Shown in pieces: positions 12,636-24,491 of a stretch of DNA of 64,000 nucleotides. This stretch comes from Megaleporinus macrocephalus (Eukaryota > Chordata > Actinopteri > Characiformes > Anostomidae). Every line of letters starts with the position of its first letter. Within the stretch, counting starts at the first letter, position 1. The notes under the pieces were generated by a model. It was not told the origin of the DNA. It was given only the letters and a program-made list of their open reading frames with translations, and did no database searches. The stretch lies in the NCBI GenBank assembly GCA_021613375.1, contig CM038725.1:9215089-9279088 (forward strand), given 5' to 3'. A program made the translations under genes and the position numbers.

Positions 12636-12730
<95 letters not shown>
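12636..12730. repeat. (AT)n followed by poly(T)
   Basis: About 68 bp of AT dinucleotides passes directly into a poly(T) run of nearly 30 bases. Confidence 0.95.
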
Positions 12731-12731
12731 C

Positions 12732-12862
12732 TGTCATTTGAACCCAACAGCTGCCTTTTATATTGTATGAATGTCATGATGAATGAACCAAAAAATTCTG
12801 GTTCCATTGGCTTGCATTGACTATTTTTGTACTCTCCTGTAAGCGAGTAGATATATGTATAT
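12732..12862 (-). mobile_element. Palindromic MITE fragment (GCTGTCCAAAG family)
   Basis: The family's internal blocks are present (GAACCCAACAGCTGCCTTTT, ATGATGAATGAACCAAAAAA, TCTCCTGTAAGCGA) but one terminus is lost to the adjacent simple repeat. Confidence 0.6.
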
Positions 12863-13465
12863 GATATAATCAATAAAAACAGTGATGTTAATTTTTAATT
12901 TTTAAAAATGAATGGTTGTTCATTCTGATTAAAAAAAATAATATGATGAAGAAAATATATTAGACATTCTATAACAATTTGATTACATATTGTGGAACAA
13001 CTACTTATGTTAATACATGTTGCACATTATTTGTAGAGTTTCTAGGATGTTTAATTCAATCTAATTTCAATCCAATCCAGCAATTAAAATGCACATATCA
13101 AGAAATGCAAAAATGATGAAAAGGCCCAAATTTCTAACATTCATAACCAAAAAAGTACTTAGATGAGAGCTTTACAAGGCCACATGAATTTCCTATGAGT
13201 TTTCACAGTTTTCTTAAGAAAACCCATGACACTAATATGGGAGGACTACGACAGTAATGAATGACGCAGAGGAGCTTTATTTGTGATCCAAAACAAGATC
13301 ATTTTTTTTTACAGCTGTTAAACAGAGACACGCTCCACAATGAATTTACTGTGTTTCTCAGACCAGATGACTGACACATCAAGTAGGCTCTAACCATAAT
13401 GCCTTCTAAAATATTCCTTTTTTAAATCACAACATATACACAGTAAAAACTATAGATAAATAATA

Positions 13466-13562
<97 letters not shown>

Positions 13563-13622
13563 GCAATTTAAAGTGATCAGTCAAACCTAACATGCATGTC
13601 TTTGGACATGTGGGAGGGAAGC

Positions 13623-13701
<79 letters not shown>

Positions 13702-13705
<4 letters not shown>

Positions 13706-13966
13706 GGGTGTAAGAAAATACTGAAAATATCAAATATCGGGATATTTTGTTTTGTGATACATTAACAAGCAGCACGATGGCGCAATGCTATTGTAGGCAT
13801 TGATAACCCCATTCATATAGTGGTGTGTTTTAGTAGTAGGATTTGAAAAATCTCAATCTATTACTTTACTAGCAGTATATCGCGATATAATAAATCGTGA
13901 CCATCGTATCAATGATACGTATTGTATCGCCAGGTTCTTGCCAATACACAGCCCTAATATACATAC
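13702..13966. mobile_element. hAT-like MITE, copy 1 of local pair
   Basis: The ends are TATTAGGGGTGTAAGAAAAT and the inverse of GCCAATACACAGCCCTAATA, so the outer bases form a short imperfect inverted repeat (TATTAGGG). It is about 265 bp and non-coding. The second copy is at 14122-14385. The hAT label is an inference from the terminal TAGGG pattern. Confidence 0.6.
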
Positions 13967-14046
13967 ACACAATTTTACTGTGTTTTACTGTGTTTCTCAG
14001 ACCAGATGACTGACACATCAAGTAGGCTCTAACCATAATGCCTTCT

Positions 14047-14121
<75 letters not shown>

Positions 14122-14126
<5 letters not shown>

Positions 14127-14385
14127 GGGTGTAAGAAAATACTGAAAATATCAAATATCGGGATATTTTGTTTTGTGATACATTAACAAGCAGCACAATG
14201 GCACAATGCTATTGTAGGCATTGATAACCCTGTTCATATAGTGGTGTGTTTTAGTAGTAGGATTTGAAAAATCTCAATCTATTACTTTACTTGCAGTATA
14301 TCGCGATATAATAAATCGTGACCACCGTATCAATGATACGTATTGTATCGCCAGGTTCTTGCCAATACACAGCCCTAATATACAT
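14122..14385. mobile_element. hAT-like MITE, copy 2 of local pair
   Basis: Nearly identical to 13702-13966, with a handful of substitutions (for example GATGGCGC becoming AATGGCAC). It is flanked by (AT)n tracts, which hide any target duplication. Confidence 0.6.
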
Positions 14386-14460
14386 ACACACAATTTAAAG
14401 TGATCAGTCAAACCTAACATGCATGTCTTTCGACATGTGGGAGGGAAGCGGATATATATA

Positions 14461-17400
14461 TAACGTAAAAAAGTATGTTTTTGGTCTCTCCTGTAAAGTT
14501 GCAATTTTGGTGGTACTTGTTTTTGATTGGACAGCGATGATATATATAGAATAAAGGATGGTAATGACCACAGGGGGAAAAAACAAACATGCAGGGATAA
14601 TACAAGTTACATCTCATGGTTGACTTTATTCTAAATGCAAAATGCTACAAAAATTATATATGCTGCTAATTTAACTAACTGGTATGTATTGCATGCAACT
14701 TCAATTGTTTTGGTATTGCTTGTATAGCTGTCAACCTGCCCACATAGTTAAAAACTAGCTGCATGAATATTTCTCAGTGTCAAGCCAGCCTCAAATGTTA
14801 ACTAATGCTATGTTGTCATCTCTAGACGTCACATAATGGGAGAACACTAGACTGAGGGCCAGATTTTCCAAGCATGACCAGTTTGGGAGCTCAAATACCA
14901 GCATGAAAGTCAGGTTTGCAGTGACAGCAGTAAAACAGAATCACCGCAGGGACGCTGTATACTTTAACTGTACCTCAACAAAACACAAACGCACAAGAAA
15001 ACACTGATTTATGAAGATAACTAGGCTTGTGACTGACTCTGACCACAAGTTGTAAGTGGAGTAAGCGTCGGTTCTGACCTCTGTCTTACACATGATTTCA
15101 TCAGAACACCAGTCATTCCGTCTCAGACTGTTTTCCAGACTCATTTCAGGAGAGCTTCCTGCCTAATGTGACATCAGCAGAATGAATAGGGGGGCTTCAT
15201 CTGATTCAAACGTGTGAATAGGCAAACAGGACAATGGGTCGCATAAACATCAAGGAGATAACCACATTAGAATAAAGCAGTTTAATATTAGCACAACAGC
15301 CTAGCAGCAATATCCGCAAAAGATCAACATGCCAATAACTGGGAACCCAAATTAATCTAAGAGTTAATTACTGAGACTTGCATGAGAAAGAAACAGGCTG
15401 GGCATGAAACAGCTCTAAAACAAAAGCGCCTGAAAAATCTGTTTGGAGTGTTTAGCCTTGGTGTGGCAAAGGGGTGAGTAATCACTGTGGGCTTTGAGGT
15501 TGACTTGGAAAATCTGTTGCAATATAATTAAGACCTAGAACCATAGACCGGTCTTCAGAGAGCACCGGTGGTGTAATTAAATTTTGGCGCTATTGTATGA
15601 AGACATGATTTCACATTCTTATATTCTTAAGCACATTAAAATTAAATAATATATTTGTAATATTGCAGATTGGTTCTCAGGACTCTTATTAGGTTCTTAA
15701 AACGATTTAGGTTCCATGATATTGTTCAAACTGTGATCCAACAGTAAAAACACATTGATACTAAAAAAGGTATTAATAGATATTTACAAGGATTATTAAG
15801 TCATTATTTGAGATTGCAATAATTTAAAAACATTCCAAACTCATTATTATTAGAATACTATTGAGAGGCGGTTGTCCCAAACTTTAACCCCTAAATTTTG
15901 ATTCAACGTATAAAACTAATGCTTTAATTTTTGGTGCCTTTTCAATGTGATTTTGCACAGAAATATAAGATTTTATTCTCTTTTAAAGTAAAGTCGACGT
16001 CAATTTTTTAATAAATAGGTGTGGCTTATTTTAACCACACCCCTGCATCTTAGAGCAGGAAGTGAGACTGCATCCCTGTCCCTCCTGGCCACATGGTAAA
16101 CAGCTAGAGCTCATTGTTTAATGTAAATGGATCTCAAAGTCAATGTGATATTAAAAGTTGCGACCACCAAAACACACTTTTCATTGTTGTGTGTGATGAA
16201 AAAATAAATATCACGCTTTTAAGTGTGCACAAGGGTTCAAACCTGAGTTTGCTGCTCATGTACCTACTAGCGTTGTTGTGTTAGTTACATTTGTCACTTT
16301 GAGAACATTGACTATAGAAACCTTTGTATTAGGACTCTTATATGAAACTTATCTCACAAAGTTCTTATGGTTGCGCCTGAGTGTCATGCCAGTTTCAAGA
16401 GTTGCGAGTGACTTTATGCAATGCAAGCCATTTTTTTAAAAGAAACATTTCTCTTTTTAAAGCCAGCCACAACTTTGAACAAATGCTTTCCAGTATCTGG
16501 CCAAATCCTCCCCTACAAGCCCAAAGGCCAAGACTGATATGACGGAGTTAGTGACTAATTAAAGAAGAACAAACAAATCCATCAACAACATGCTGTTCTC
16601 TTCCATTGCAAAGCCCATTATCTCCGTCCCATCAGCGACAGACTGCTCAAACAGGGACGCAGCGCCTGGCAACCCAACCATTTCGCCACAGATGACAGAA
16701 AGTCAAAACATGTTTATTCAACGCAAAAAGCACTTCTGCAGAGAAGCTCCTCGTGCCTGCTAATAGACGTCAGTTAACTAAGACTTATGCAGGACCTCAG
16801 TGTCTCGCACTCCTGGCTAATTTGTGTGAGAAGAGACTGAATGTACTAGTATACGTGTGGGTTTGCATGCAGGACGCTGACAGCGGCATGACCCACTGTG
16901 TAATCTTAGGGCTAGGTCGGGCTAAGCCTTGTAATAAAAAGAAAGTAAACCGTGGCCCACTAGGCCACCGGCTGCCTCAGCGTTTAGCAATGCGAAACAA
17001 GGTGTGGCCACTTGCCCGGCCTGCAGAGCAAGCTATCTGATTTTGACTACCAGCGCTTTGCTGCCCCATTAATTACTGTAGTTATGAATTCAAGTACGCT
17101 GAGTCATCACTCAGAAGCTATTTCAAGTCTCTCTCAAGCAGCCGTCGGCAGGAGAACAGGAGATTTTTCATTTACTGCCTAAGAAAACACTGCTGCTAAA
17201 TCAAGAGTTCCCGACCCAAACACTTTATCCGGTCAATTTCCTGCAATATGCAGCCACTTGAATGAAAGGAAATACAAGAAATAAACATATATTAAGAAAA
17301 CAAATCTTGATAACATTATTCTGAAAATAGCTTTTCCTACCAAACAAACTTCAGACTAAATTATCCATTTATTTTCAAATGAATAGATACAATGTACAAT

Positions 17401-17629
17401 GATATTAAGTACTCTGGGAACAATGAAGAAGACTTTTATTCACATGTTCATATTACAATAAACAACACTGCTTACAAGGTAGAATTATTTATGTTTGGCT
17501 CACTGGTCTCTATGAGCTAGACTATATATCAGATGCCTGCATTTAGGTATGAAAACACATTCCCAAATAGCACTGCTACTAGACTAGGCTGAGATATTAT
17601 ATTATATTATATTATATTATATATATATA
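14461..17629. other. Largely unique spacer without a supported gene
   Basis: The stretch has few recognisable repeats. Open frames are short and lack paired splice signals or domain content. The block at 16819-16944 resembles 20424-20549 (listed separately). Confidence 0.5.
16819..16944 (+). repeat. 126-bp block related to 20424-20549
   Basis: The two blocks align over 126 positions without a gap, at about three-quarters identity by eye, ending in AAGCCTTGTAATAAAAAG here and AAGCCTTGGAATAAAAAG in the partner. An open frame crosses both in the same phase, but the predicted peptides are only loosely alike. I cannot tell an old duplication from a diverged dispersed repeat. Confidence 0.5.
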
Positions 17630-18153
17630 TACACTACCACTCAAAAGTTTAGGATCACTTTAGAATTTAATTTCATGCAATTTTCATGCAATTCACAAAC
17701 AATATTGTTCATTTTACAATTAATGTAAGCGTATCAGAAGATTTTTAAAGAATACAAATGTTTGTATTAAAGTCTATTTTTGTATAGAGGCTTATTTTAC
17801 ATATAGTCCTATTATCAGTAATTCTCAGTCCTCTGTCTAAATCTCCTGGTACGGCCGCCAATCCAAGTTAAGGATGTTGTTGGACTAATTGGTTGTTAGG
17901 ACACTCTTGCTCAATTGTGATGCACAGCTGAAAAACATTCTACTAATAAGTGAGTATAAAAGGGAGAACAACATTCTAGGTTAGTTTAGTATCTGAAGCA
18001 TCAGCAGTTGATGGCTTGCTGACCGACTCAAAATGACCAGAAAGAAACAACTTTCTTTAGAGACCCGTCAGTCCATTGTTGTGTTAAGGAAGAAGATACT
18101 CCATTAAAACAAGAACATTTCACTGTGATCCCAAACTTTTGAGCGTTAGTGTG
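17630..18153 (+). mobile_element. Internally deleted Tc1-like element
   Basis: Inverted ends of about 28 bp (ACTACCACTCAAAAGTTTAG at the left; CCAAACTTTTGAGCGTTAGT at the right) are flanked by TA-rich sequence, as expected for Tc1/mariner TA insertion. Near the right end an ATG at 18033 opens a frame beginning MTRKKQLSLETRQSIV, which resembles the start of Tc1 transposases (a basic start followed by the first helix of the DNA-binding domain). The frame runs straight into the right end after about 24 codons, so the catalytic domain has been deleted and the copy cannot move by itself. Confidence 0.85.
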
Positions 18154-18640
18154 TATATATATATATATATATATACACACTATATTATATAACTATAAAT
18201 AAATTGTTTCAATAGGACAATGCATTTACTGACAAACCACAAAGCAGTGATCGGGTGCATAGGGCTCATCAATTTGTGAGGGTCTGCTTTAATGAGTCCT
18301 GTTTTGTTTTACAAATTTAGGTGTGCAGCGTCTACCTGAAGAAGACAAGCCAGCGCAGGAGTATGATGCACTAGGTAATGTTCTGCGGAGCTCTACATCA
18401 GTGCAATGACATGGGCATCAATTTGACATGCGCTATGTACTTTGCATTCTTGTCGAACAGGTACGTGGCAGTGGAATTCCTGACGGCACATTGTTCTGGA
18501 ATGTTAGAAAGACAAATAGTTCACAGTGTTGCCCTGTTCTCTAAATTCACAGCAGCTTACCTCACAACTCACAGGACTTACTGTGTCCTTACTAGGTTGG
18601 AGCTGTTTTGAGGGCATGTGGAGGACGCTATATATATCTA

Positions 18641-18985
18641 CTACTGTACAAAGGTTTTAGGCACTTGAGTATATAATATTTCATATATGTTTTATATTAC
18701 AGTAAGTAGTGCTTTTACATCTCAGTGTGTTTATTCAACCCTTTCCAAGCTTTTCCTTTCATTAAGCTAAATCTAGATGAAAGAATTGAATACATTCATA
18801 CAATGTCTGGGGCGTCCAGGAGAAATCTGGAACTATACTTTGTTCTTCAAACTGGAGCTCAAGATATGATCTACTTCTTTCACAATAAGATATTTATTTA
18901 TGTTGCTTTGTATTGTATTTATGCTCATTTAAATTGGTTCTAATGATATCTGGTGTTCGTACCTTGAAGGGGTTTATATATATAT
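18641..18985 (+). mobile_element. Roughly 500-bp inverted-repeat element family X, copy A
   Basis: It starts with CTACTGTACAAAGGTTTTAG and contains the family marks CATACAATGTCTGGGGCGTC and TCTACTTCTTTCACAATAAG. The right end is degraded. Related copies are at 20690, 27096, 29822, 47090 and 48765. No frame for a transposase is seen. Confidence 0.75.
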
Positions 18986-19099
18986 ATATATACACAGTAT
19001 ATATAAAGTCAAGTAATCTCCACAAACATATTAATGAGTCATATAAGCTGAGTGACTTTAAACATGTGCACTGTCACCTGTGCTGTTTTTAGTTTTTGA

Positions 19100-19862
19100 A
19101 ATCGCTGCCCTACTACATTTTTCCCAGTCAACTATACCTGCTCCACCATTCTGAAACTAAAGCGTGCCCAGCACTGAAGTGCATAAAAATCACCTACCCT
19201 GTGTGTCAGGAGCCTCATGAAAATGCACTAAGTTGACTATTCACAATGCCTCTGGAGCAGTGGGAACTTGATAGTGACGCTTCTGGCTACCTGATAGAGG
19301 AATCTGGATTTGATGCATTCCAGGAGAACACTACCTAACAGAATGCATAGTGGCAACAGTAAAGTTTGGTGGAGGAGGGATAATGATATTTTTGGGTAAA
19401 AAAGGTTTGGGCTCTGACCCTTAGTTCCAGTGAAGGGTGATGTCAATGCTGCATCATACAATGACGTTTTAGACAATTACATGTTTCCAACTATGTGGGA
19501 ACTGTCCTTTCCTGTTCCAGCACAAAGCTCCAGCGAGTTTGGTGTGGAGGATCTTCAGTGGTGCGCACAAAGCCCCGACCCTAACCCCACTGAACAACAT
19601 TAAAATAAATTGGAGGAATGTTGGTTGTAAACCAGGCCCCCGCCCAACATTAATGCCAGTCCTCACAATTTCACAACTGTTTTTACTGAATGGGCACAAA
19701 TCGTCATGGACACCGTCCAAAATCTTGCAGAAAGCCTTTCCATAAGTGTGAACTATCATAGACATAAAGAGGGTGATACTCCATATTAGCACTCATTTTG
19801 GAATAGGGTGTGTAAAGCAATCTCATAGGTATGATGGTCACCACATATTTTTGGCCATACCT
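19100..19862 (+). pseudogene. Tc1-like transposase relic
   Basis: The sequence follows the 3' half of the common fish Tc1-like transposase: a CCAGGAGAACACTACCTAAC block, GTAAAGTTTGGTGGAGGAGG, TTAGTTCCAGTGAAGGGTGA, TTCCTGTTCCAGCACAAAGC, and a CTAACCCCACTGAACAACAT block that corresponds to the acidic catalytic region. Premature stops and small indels break the frame. It ends at a CACATATTTTTGGCCAT terminus at about 19862. Non-functional. Confidence 0.8.
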
Positions 19863-20140
19863 ACACAAACTTATAAGCTAGACAACATACTTGGCTGGTC
19901 AGTTGATTCTGGCTTTTAAAGGGGATTTAAAGCAGATTTACAAGCTTCAGTTTTGCAAAAAAAACATTTATTTTATATATCTGTAATCACCTTTTGCCTG
20001 AAACGCCCCACTGATGAGTCCAGTGTGCCTCTGTGCCTGTTCTTGGTGTGGGTTCTGCCCTATCAGTTTGAGCCAGAGTCCGACCCTGAAAGTCAGGTAG
20101 AACAAGCTGTTAAACATGATCCTGGAAAAGTATGTGGTAG

Positions 20141-20245
20141 GTTTTTACTTTTCTACCTTCCTGTACGTTGTGAACATGTGCCAAGCATGCCAGTAGGTGA
20201 GCAATATAGGATTGTGTTATGAGATGATGTCACCTTGTAACAGAG
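20141..20245 (+). repeat. Dispersed block shared with 51281-51390
   Basis: GTGCCAAGCATGCCAGTAGG here and GTGCCAAGTTTGCTGGTAGG at 51330 lie in blocks of about 100 bp that align almost without gaps. No termini are recognisable, and the class is unknown. Confidence 0.5.
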
Positions 20246-20423
20246 ACCATTTACATGCTAACTCACTAAAGTAAAGGGTAAAAAAACCCCAGAAAAACAT
20301 AAAAAGATCATACATTCCAGGATTGATTCTATTTTATGCTTATTTACTTTCAAACACTCTCAAGTCAACATTAATTCTCACAGTGCAATGTGTTTAATGG
20401 TACAATGCATCACCCTTGACAGT

Positions 20424-20549
20424 AATTTGTGTCAGCAGACACTGACAGTAATAGCATACGTGTGTGTCTGCATGCACTGCACCGAAACCAGCAAAGACCA
20501 CACTGTAATTCCTAGGTTAGGTCACACTAAGCCTTGGAATAAAAAGAAA
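20424..20549 (+). repeat. 126-bp block related to 16819-16944
   Basis: Partner of the block at 16819. The alignment is ungapped and the downstream sequence diverges soon after the shared AATAAAAAGAAA. Confidence 0.5.
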
Positions 20550-20689
20550 AAAGACAAACCCAAAACCCACAAATTGGCAAGTGGGTGTCTCACGGGTGAG
20601 CAATGTGAAACTAGGTGCAGCCACAATGAACCCTGTATAACAGTCTAATACTGTAAACCAGTAAGTCTGTTCCTCATTGTTAAAACAAA

Positions 20690-21185
20690 ACATGCCTTAA
20701 GCTGATTGGTTAAAAGCCTTTATCTGATCAATAAGCGTATTTTCACCAGTAATAACACCAGATATTATTAGAACAAAAGCAAATAATCATACATACAATA
20801 CAAAGTAACATGAATATCTTATTGTGAGAGAAGTAGATCAGATCTTGAGCTCCAGTTTGAAGACCAAAGTGTAGTTCCAGATTTCTCCTGGACGCCCCAG
20901 ACATTGTATGAATGTATTCAGTTCCTTCAGCAGCAACCTTGATTTAGCTTAATGAAGTACTGAGCAGTCAAAGCAGGTATTAGATGAGAACTGTTAATAA
21001 TACTGGGTTGTTTCCACAAGGTGAAGTTTGGAAAGGGTTAAATAAACACACAGATGTATGTAAAAGCACTACTTACTCTATTAATACTATTTGAATATTT
21101 AAAAAATAAAGCTTCCTGTCTGAAAAAATAACTTTTTAAGTAGAATAATGTCCCCAAGTGCATCAAACTTTTGCACAGTACTCAA
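20690..21185 (-). mobile_element. Element family X, copy B
   Basis: Reverse orientation relative to copy A. It contains CCTGGACGCCCCAGACATTG and GTGAGAGAAGTAGATCAGAT and ends in CTTTTGCACAGTACTCAAG. It begins at a degraded CTTAAGCTGATTGGTTAAAA end. Non-coding. Confidence 0.8.
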
Positions 21186-21517
21186 GTTCAGTATGTTGTG
21201 ATCATGGGACTGTTGTGTAATTTCTGAATGATTAGTAACTCAAAGTCTATTGTGAATGTGTGTCAGTTAAATGCGGTAACTGATGGTGTGAGTAAGACGT
21301 TTTGGACCGTTCTGGAGTCCCGTCAGTGGAGCAGATGGAGTCTCTCCTCTTGCCCAGCCTGCTGTGTAGCTGATGAAATGGGGTGTGAGTGGCGTGTGCA
21401 ATAAATAGTGGGATTGGAGCGAGTAACTCACTTGCTCTGGAGAAGTAAAAAAAAATAAACAAAACAAAGCCAAATTAATCATCAGCTGGGTGTAGGGTGG
21501 CACCCTTACTCTCAATC

Positions 21518-22325
21518 CAGCTCTGATCTCTCTCTCTCTCTACGGGCTCTCTCTCTGCTCTCTATCTTTCTACTCTCTCTGTACTCTCTTTTTCTCTCTG
21601 TACTCTCTTTTTCTCTCTTTACTCTCTACTCTCTCTGCTCTCTATCTTTCTACTCTCTCTACTCTCTCTCTCTGTATTCTCTTTTTCTCTCTCTACTCTC
21701 TTTTTCTCTCTGTACTCTCTTTTTCTCTCTCTACTCTCTACTCTCTGTCTCTCTCTACTCTCTCTACTCTCTATATCTCTACTCTCTGTCTCTCTCTACT
21801 CTCTCTACTTTCTATCTCTTTACTCTTTGTCCCTCTCTACTCTCTCTCTCTCTGTACACTCTCTCTCTACTCTCTATCTCTCTACTCTCTCTCTGTGTAC
21901 TCTCTCTCTCTACTCTCTTTCGCTCTACTCTCTGTCTCTCTCTACGTACTCTCACTTTCTTTCTCTACTTTCTGTCTCTCTCTACTCTCTCTTTCTCTCT
22001 CCACTCTCTGTTACTCTCTACTTTCTATCTCTCTACTCTCTGTCTCTCCCTACTCTCTTTCTCTCTCTACTCTCTCTTTCTCTCTCTACTCTCTCTCTCT
22101 CTACTCTTTCTCTCTACTCTCTCTCTATACTCTCTCTTTCTCTCTCTACTCTCTCTTTCTCTCTCTACTCTCTCTCTCTACTCTTTCCCTCTACTCTCTC
22201 TCTCTACTCTCTCTCTCTGTCTACTCTCTCTCTCTCTCTGTACTCTCTCTTTCTCTCTCTACTCTCTGTCTCTCTCTACTCTCTACTCTCTTTCTCTCTC
22301 TACTCTCTACTCTCTCTGTTACTTT
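21518..22325 (+). repeat. Polypyrimidine tract (TCTCTAC/TTTCTCTCT)n
   Basis: About 800 bp with almost only C and T on this strand, built from variable CTCTCTACTCTC and TTTCTCTC units. Leucine/serine-rich open frames across it follow from the composition and are not genes. Long mirror-type polypyrimidine runs can form triplex DNA in vitro, which is general knowledge rather than something shown here. Confidence 0.95.
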
Positions 22326-22699
22326 CTTTGTTTCCTTTTGAATTCTTTTCTCTGCCCCTAGTGTCAGACTGCGGGGTATTAGGCTGCAGATCCAGCAGGT
22401 TGAACGCTCATCCCAGCAGGATCAGCTCTAAGGAAGTCTCGAGACAGACAGTGTAGACAGACTAACCTTCATGTTCTAGAGTGCACATCTAAAAAGAAAC
22501 ACATCAGTTCACACTAAAAGCTGTGGCTGTGAAAATGGGCCCTTAGTCCCTGTTTAGCATTGTTCTATGGGTTTGGATTTGGGTGGGTATTATTATATTC
22601 ACTAAATAGCAGCAATAGATTAATACATGCAATGAAACTGGAAACCTTCTTATAATAAACGTGTTAGGAAGCTGCTGCAGATGTAAAGATAGTAACGGA

Positions 22700-22798
22700 A
22701 TATTATTGTTCATAGTTTTGGAATGGGAGGTGTCCAACAAGTTCATTGGTGTGATGGTCAAGTGTCCACATACATTTGGCCACATATGGTATATTTTA

Positions 22799-22880
<82 letters not shown>
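22700..22880 (+). repeat. Tc1-like 3' terminus followed by (AT)n
   Basis: TTTTGGAATGGGAGGTGTCC through GTGTCCACATACATTTGGCC is the 3' end of the same kind of Tc1-like element as 19862. An (AT)n tract of about 75 bp follows at 22803-22880. Confidence 0.75.
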
Positions 22881-22881
<1 letters not shown>

Positions 22882-22989
22882 ACATTGTACTATACCCTAT
22901 TATACTATATTATACTATACTTTATTACACTATAACCTAATATACCATGTTATACTTTGCTATATTATATTATACCATACTATAGTTTA

Positions 22990-23262
22990 AAGGGGGTGTA
23001 GTGATTAGTACTGTCGCCTCACAGCAGGATGATCCGGGTTGGATTCGTGTGGAGTGTGCATGTTCTCCCTGTGCTTGAGTGGGTTTCCTCCCACAGTCCA
23101 AATACATGATTAGATTGATCGGTCACACAGTAGTCCATAGGTGTGTGATGGACTGGCGACCTGTCCATGGTGTACCCCACCTTTGCCTGGTGACGCTGTG
23201 ATTGGCTCCAGCCCCCTGTGAACCCAACTAGCAGGATAGAGCAGAAGAAGATGGATGGGTGG
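22990..23262 (+). repeat. SINE-like repeat, near-complete copy
   Basis: It begins with a tRNA-like head (TAGTGATTAGTACTG as A box, ATCCGGGTTGGATTC as B box). Next come GTTTCCTCCCACAGTCCAAA, GATGGACTGGCGACCTGTCC and GTGATTGGCTCCAGCC, and it finishes with an ATGGATGG tail. This copy is the reference for the fragments at 2115, 5370, 28405, 39208, 40142 and 60112. Confidence 0.8.
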
Positions 23263-23940
23263 AGGTGCTATAGTTTACAATGGCTCAGTTTGAACATAAA
23301 CTAATATTCCTTTGTTTGCTGCTTTGTAACAAGAGACAGTTTGTTACTCATTCAACTACGGATCTATGGTGCAGGAGTGGATCAGCATGCGCACTGACCC
23401 TAAACTACTGCCCTGCCAGCAGTCAGTATAGGCCTGTTAGGATAGCACAAATAAAAGCAGAGTATTATAATGACCTCTTTTTAGAATAATTGTAAAAGAA
23501 TAAAGGCAAAAGCAGATGTCTGCCAAATTTTGGACATGCTGACCTTTTGACCTAGGGATGGTAACCAAATAAGTCGAAATGGAACCAGCAAAGCAGTACA
23601 ATTTAATAATGGTAGTTGAACAGAATCATTCTATAGCAATTTCATTTTCCCTGTTTTTTTTTTTTATGGTAAAATCAGTAAAATGATTTTATGGAGGACC
23701 TACTCTCCAAACCTGCATCTGAACTGGTCACCATTTTCACTACTTGCAAGTTTGCATGTCTGAATAAGGTATTCGAAAAATTAGTTGTGTGATTTAATTT
23801 AATTTTATATTTTATATTTATTTATATTAAATAAAATTAATTTTATTTAAATGTGTTCACTAGAATTGAAAATAGCAGAAAAAAAAGGAGAAAAAAAAAT
23901 AGCATACATAACAGTGTCCTAAAATGAGTGTGAACATATA
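23263..23940. other. No recognisable gene
   Basis: AT-rich spacer with a short GCGCACTG-containing unique block and no splice-bounded coding segment. Confidence 0.55.
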
Positions 23941-24491
23941 GGGTGTGTCTCAAAACCTAGTGAGTGTCTAAGTAGGCTGTCTATGTAGGCAGCTGTGTAA
24001 GTAGCAGTGTTCTCTCCTCATCTCTCCTCATAAAACAGATTACTGAGACGCTCTAGTTAGAGAGAGACTGCGTCACGGCTTGTTCCCGCCCACTGACCGG
24101 TGGTTTAGCTGGTTGCTAAGATACCGGCCGGCATGCAAAACAATAACCCGAGGCTTAAAAATCCGCAAAAAAAATAATAAAACTGCAAAATGGTCAGCGA
24201 CTCTTTACAGAGTTAATAATAAAATACTGTTTTGTGTGATTATATGACAAGAAACACATTAAAACTCCAGAGAGAATCAAAATAACATTTTAAAACCACT
24301 TCACTGCTCCTAGATTTGCCTGTGTTGCATCATGGGATTGTCTTAGTGGCTGAGGAAGCGTTCAATGCCTCCTTAAAATTAGGTCTAAATAAGGTTGCTT
24401 AGTATATAAGAATTGGCCTACTTGTCGGGAACGCATACTATGACGTAAAATGCTGCCTATGTAGACACTCACTAGGTTTTGAGACACACCC
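23941..24491. mobile_element. MITE with GGGTGTGTCTC ends, copy 1
   Basis: The left end GGGTGTGTCTCAAAACCTAG and the right end CTAGGTTTTGAGACACACCC are perfect inverses over 20 bases, with similarity continuing further inward. It is 551 bp and non-coding. The flanks read ATA on both sides, possibly a 3-bp target duplication, but the other copies do not confirm it. Copies 2 and 3 are in wdr54 introns (36069-36625, 37642-37984). Confidence 0.85.

Larger units (their letters stand above)
13345..14460. repeat. Local tandem duplication of an AT-rich, transposon-bearing segment
   Basis: Three blocks occur twice in related order. A TGTGTTTCTCAGACCAGATG block is at 13349 and 13984. A TTAGGGGTGTAAGAAAATAC element is at about 13702-13966 and 14122-14385. 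An ATTTAAAGTGATCAGTCAAA block (SINE-like fragment) is at 13565 and 14391. The paired blocks differ at only a few positions. Long (AT)n tracts separate them (about 13472-13560, 13625-13702, 14051-14122). Confidence 0.8.

Noticed and set aside
19953..20222. Open frame with YQFEPESDPESQVEQAV, coding-like
   Set aside because: Downstream sequence belongs to a dispersed block shared with 51281-51390. No exon partner fits the phase, so a transposon relic is more likely than a gene.
21827..22456. Leucine/serine-rich open frame of 209 codons
   Set aside because: Composition artefact of the polypyrimidine tract. The unique tail (to 22456) is short, with no matching donor.
22661..22990. Open frame with (YI)n
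   Set aside because: Translation of an (AT)n tract next to a Tc1-like end.
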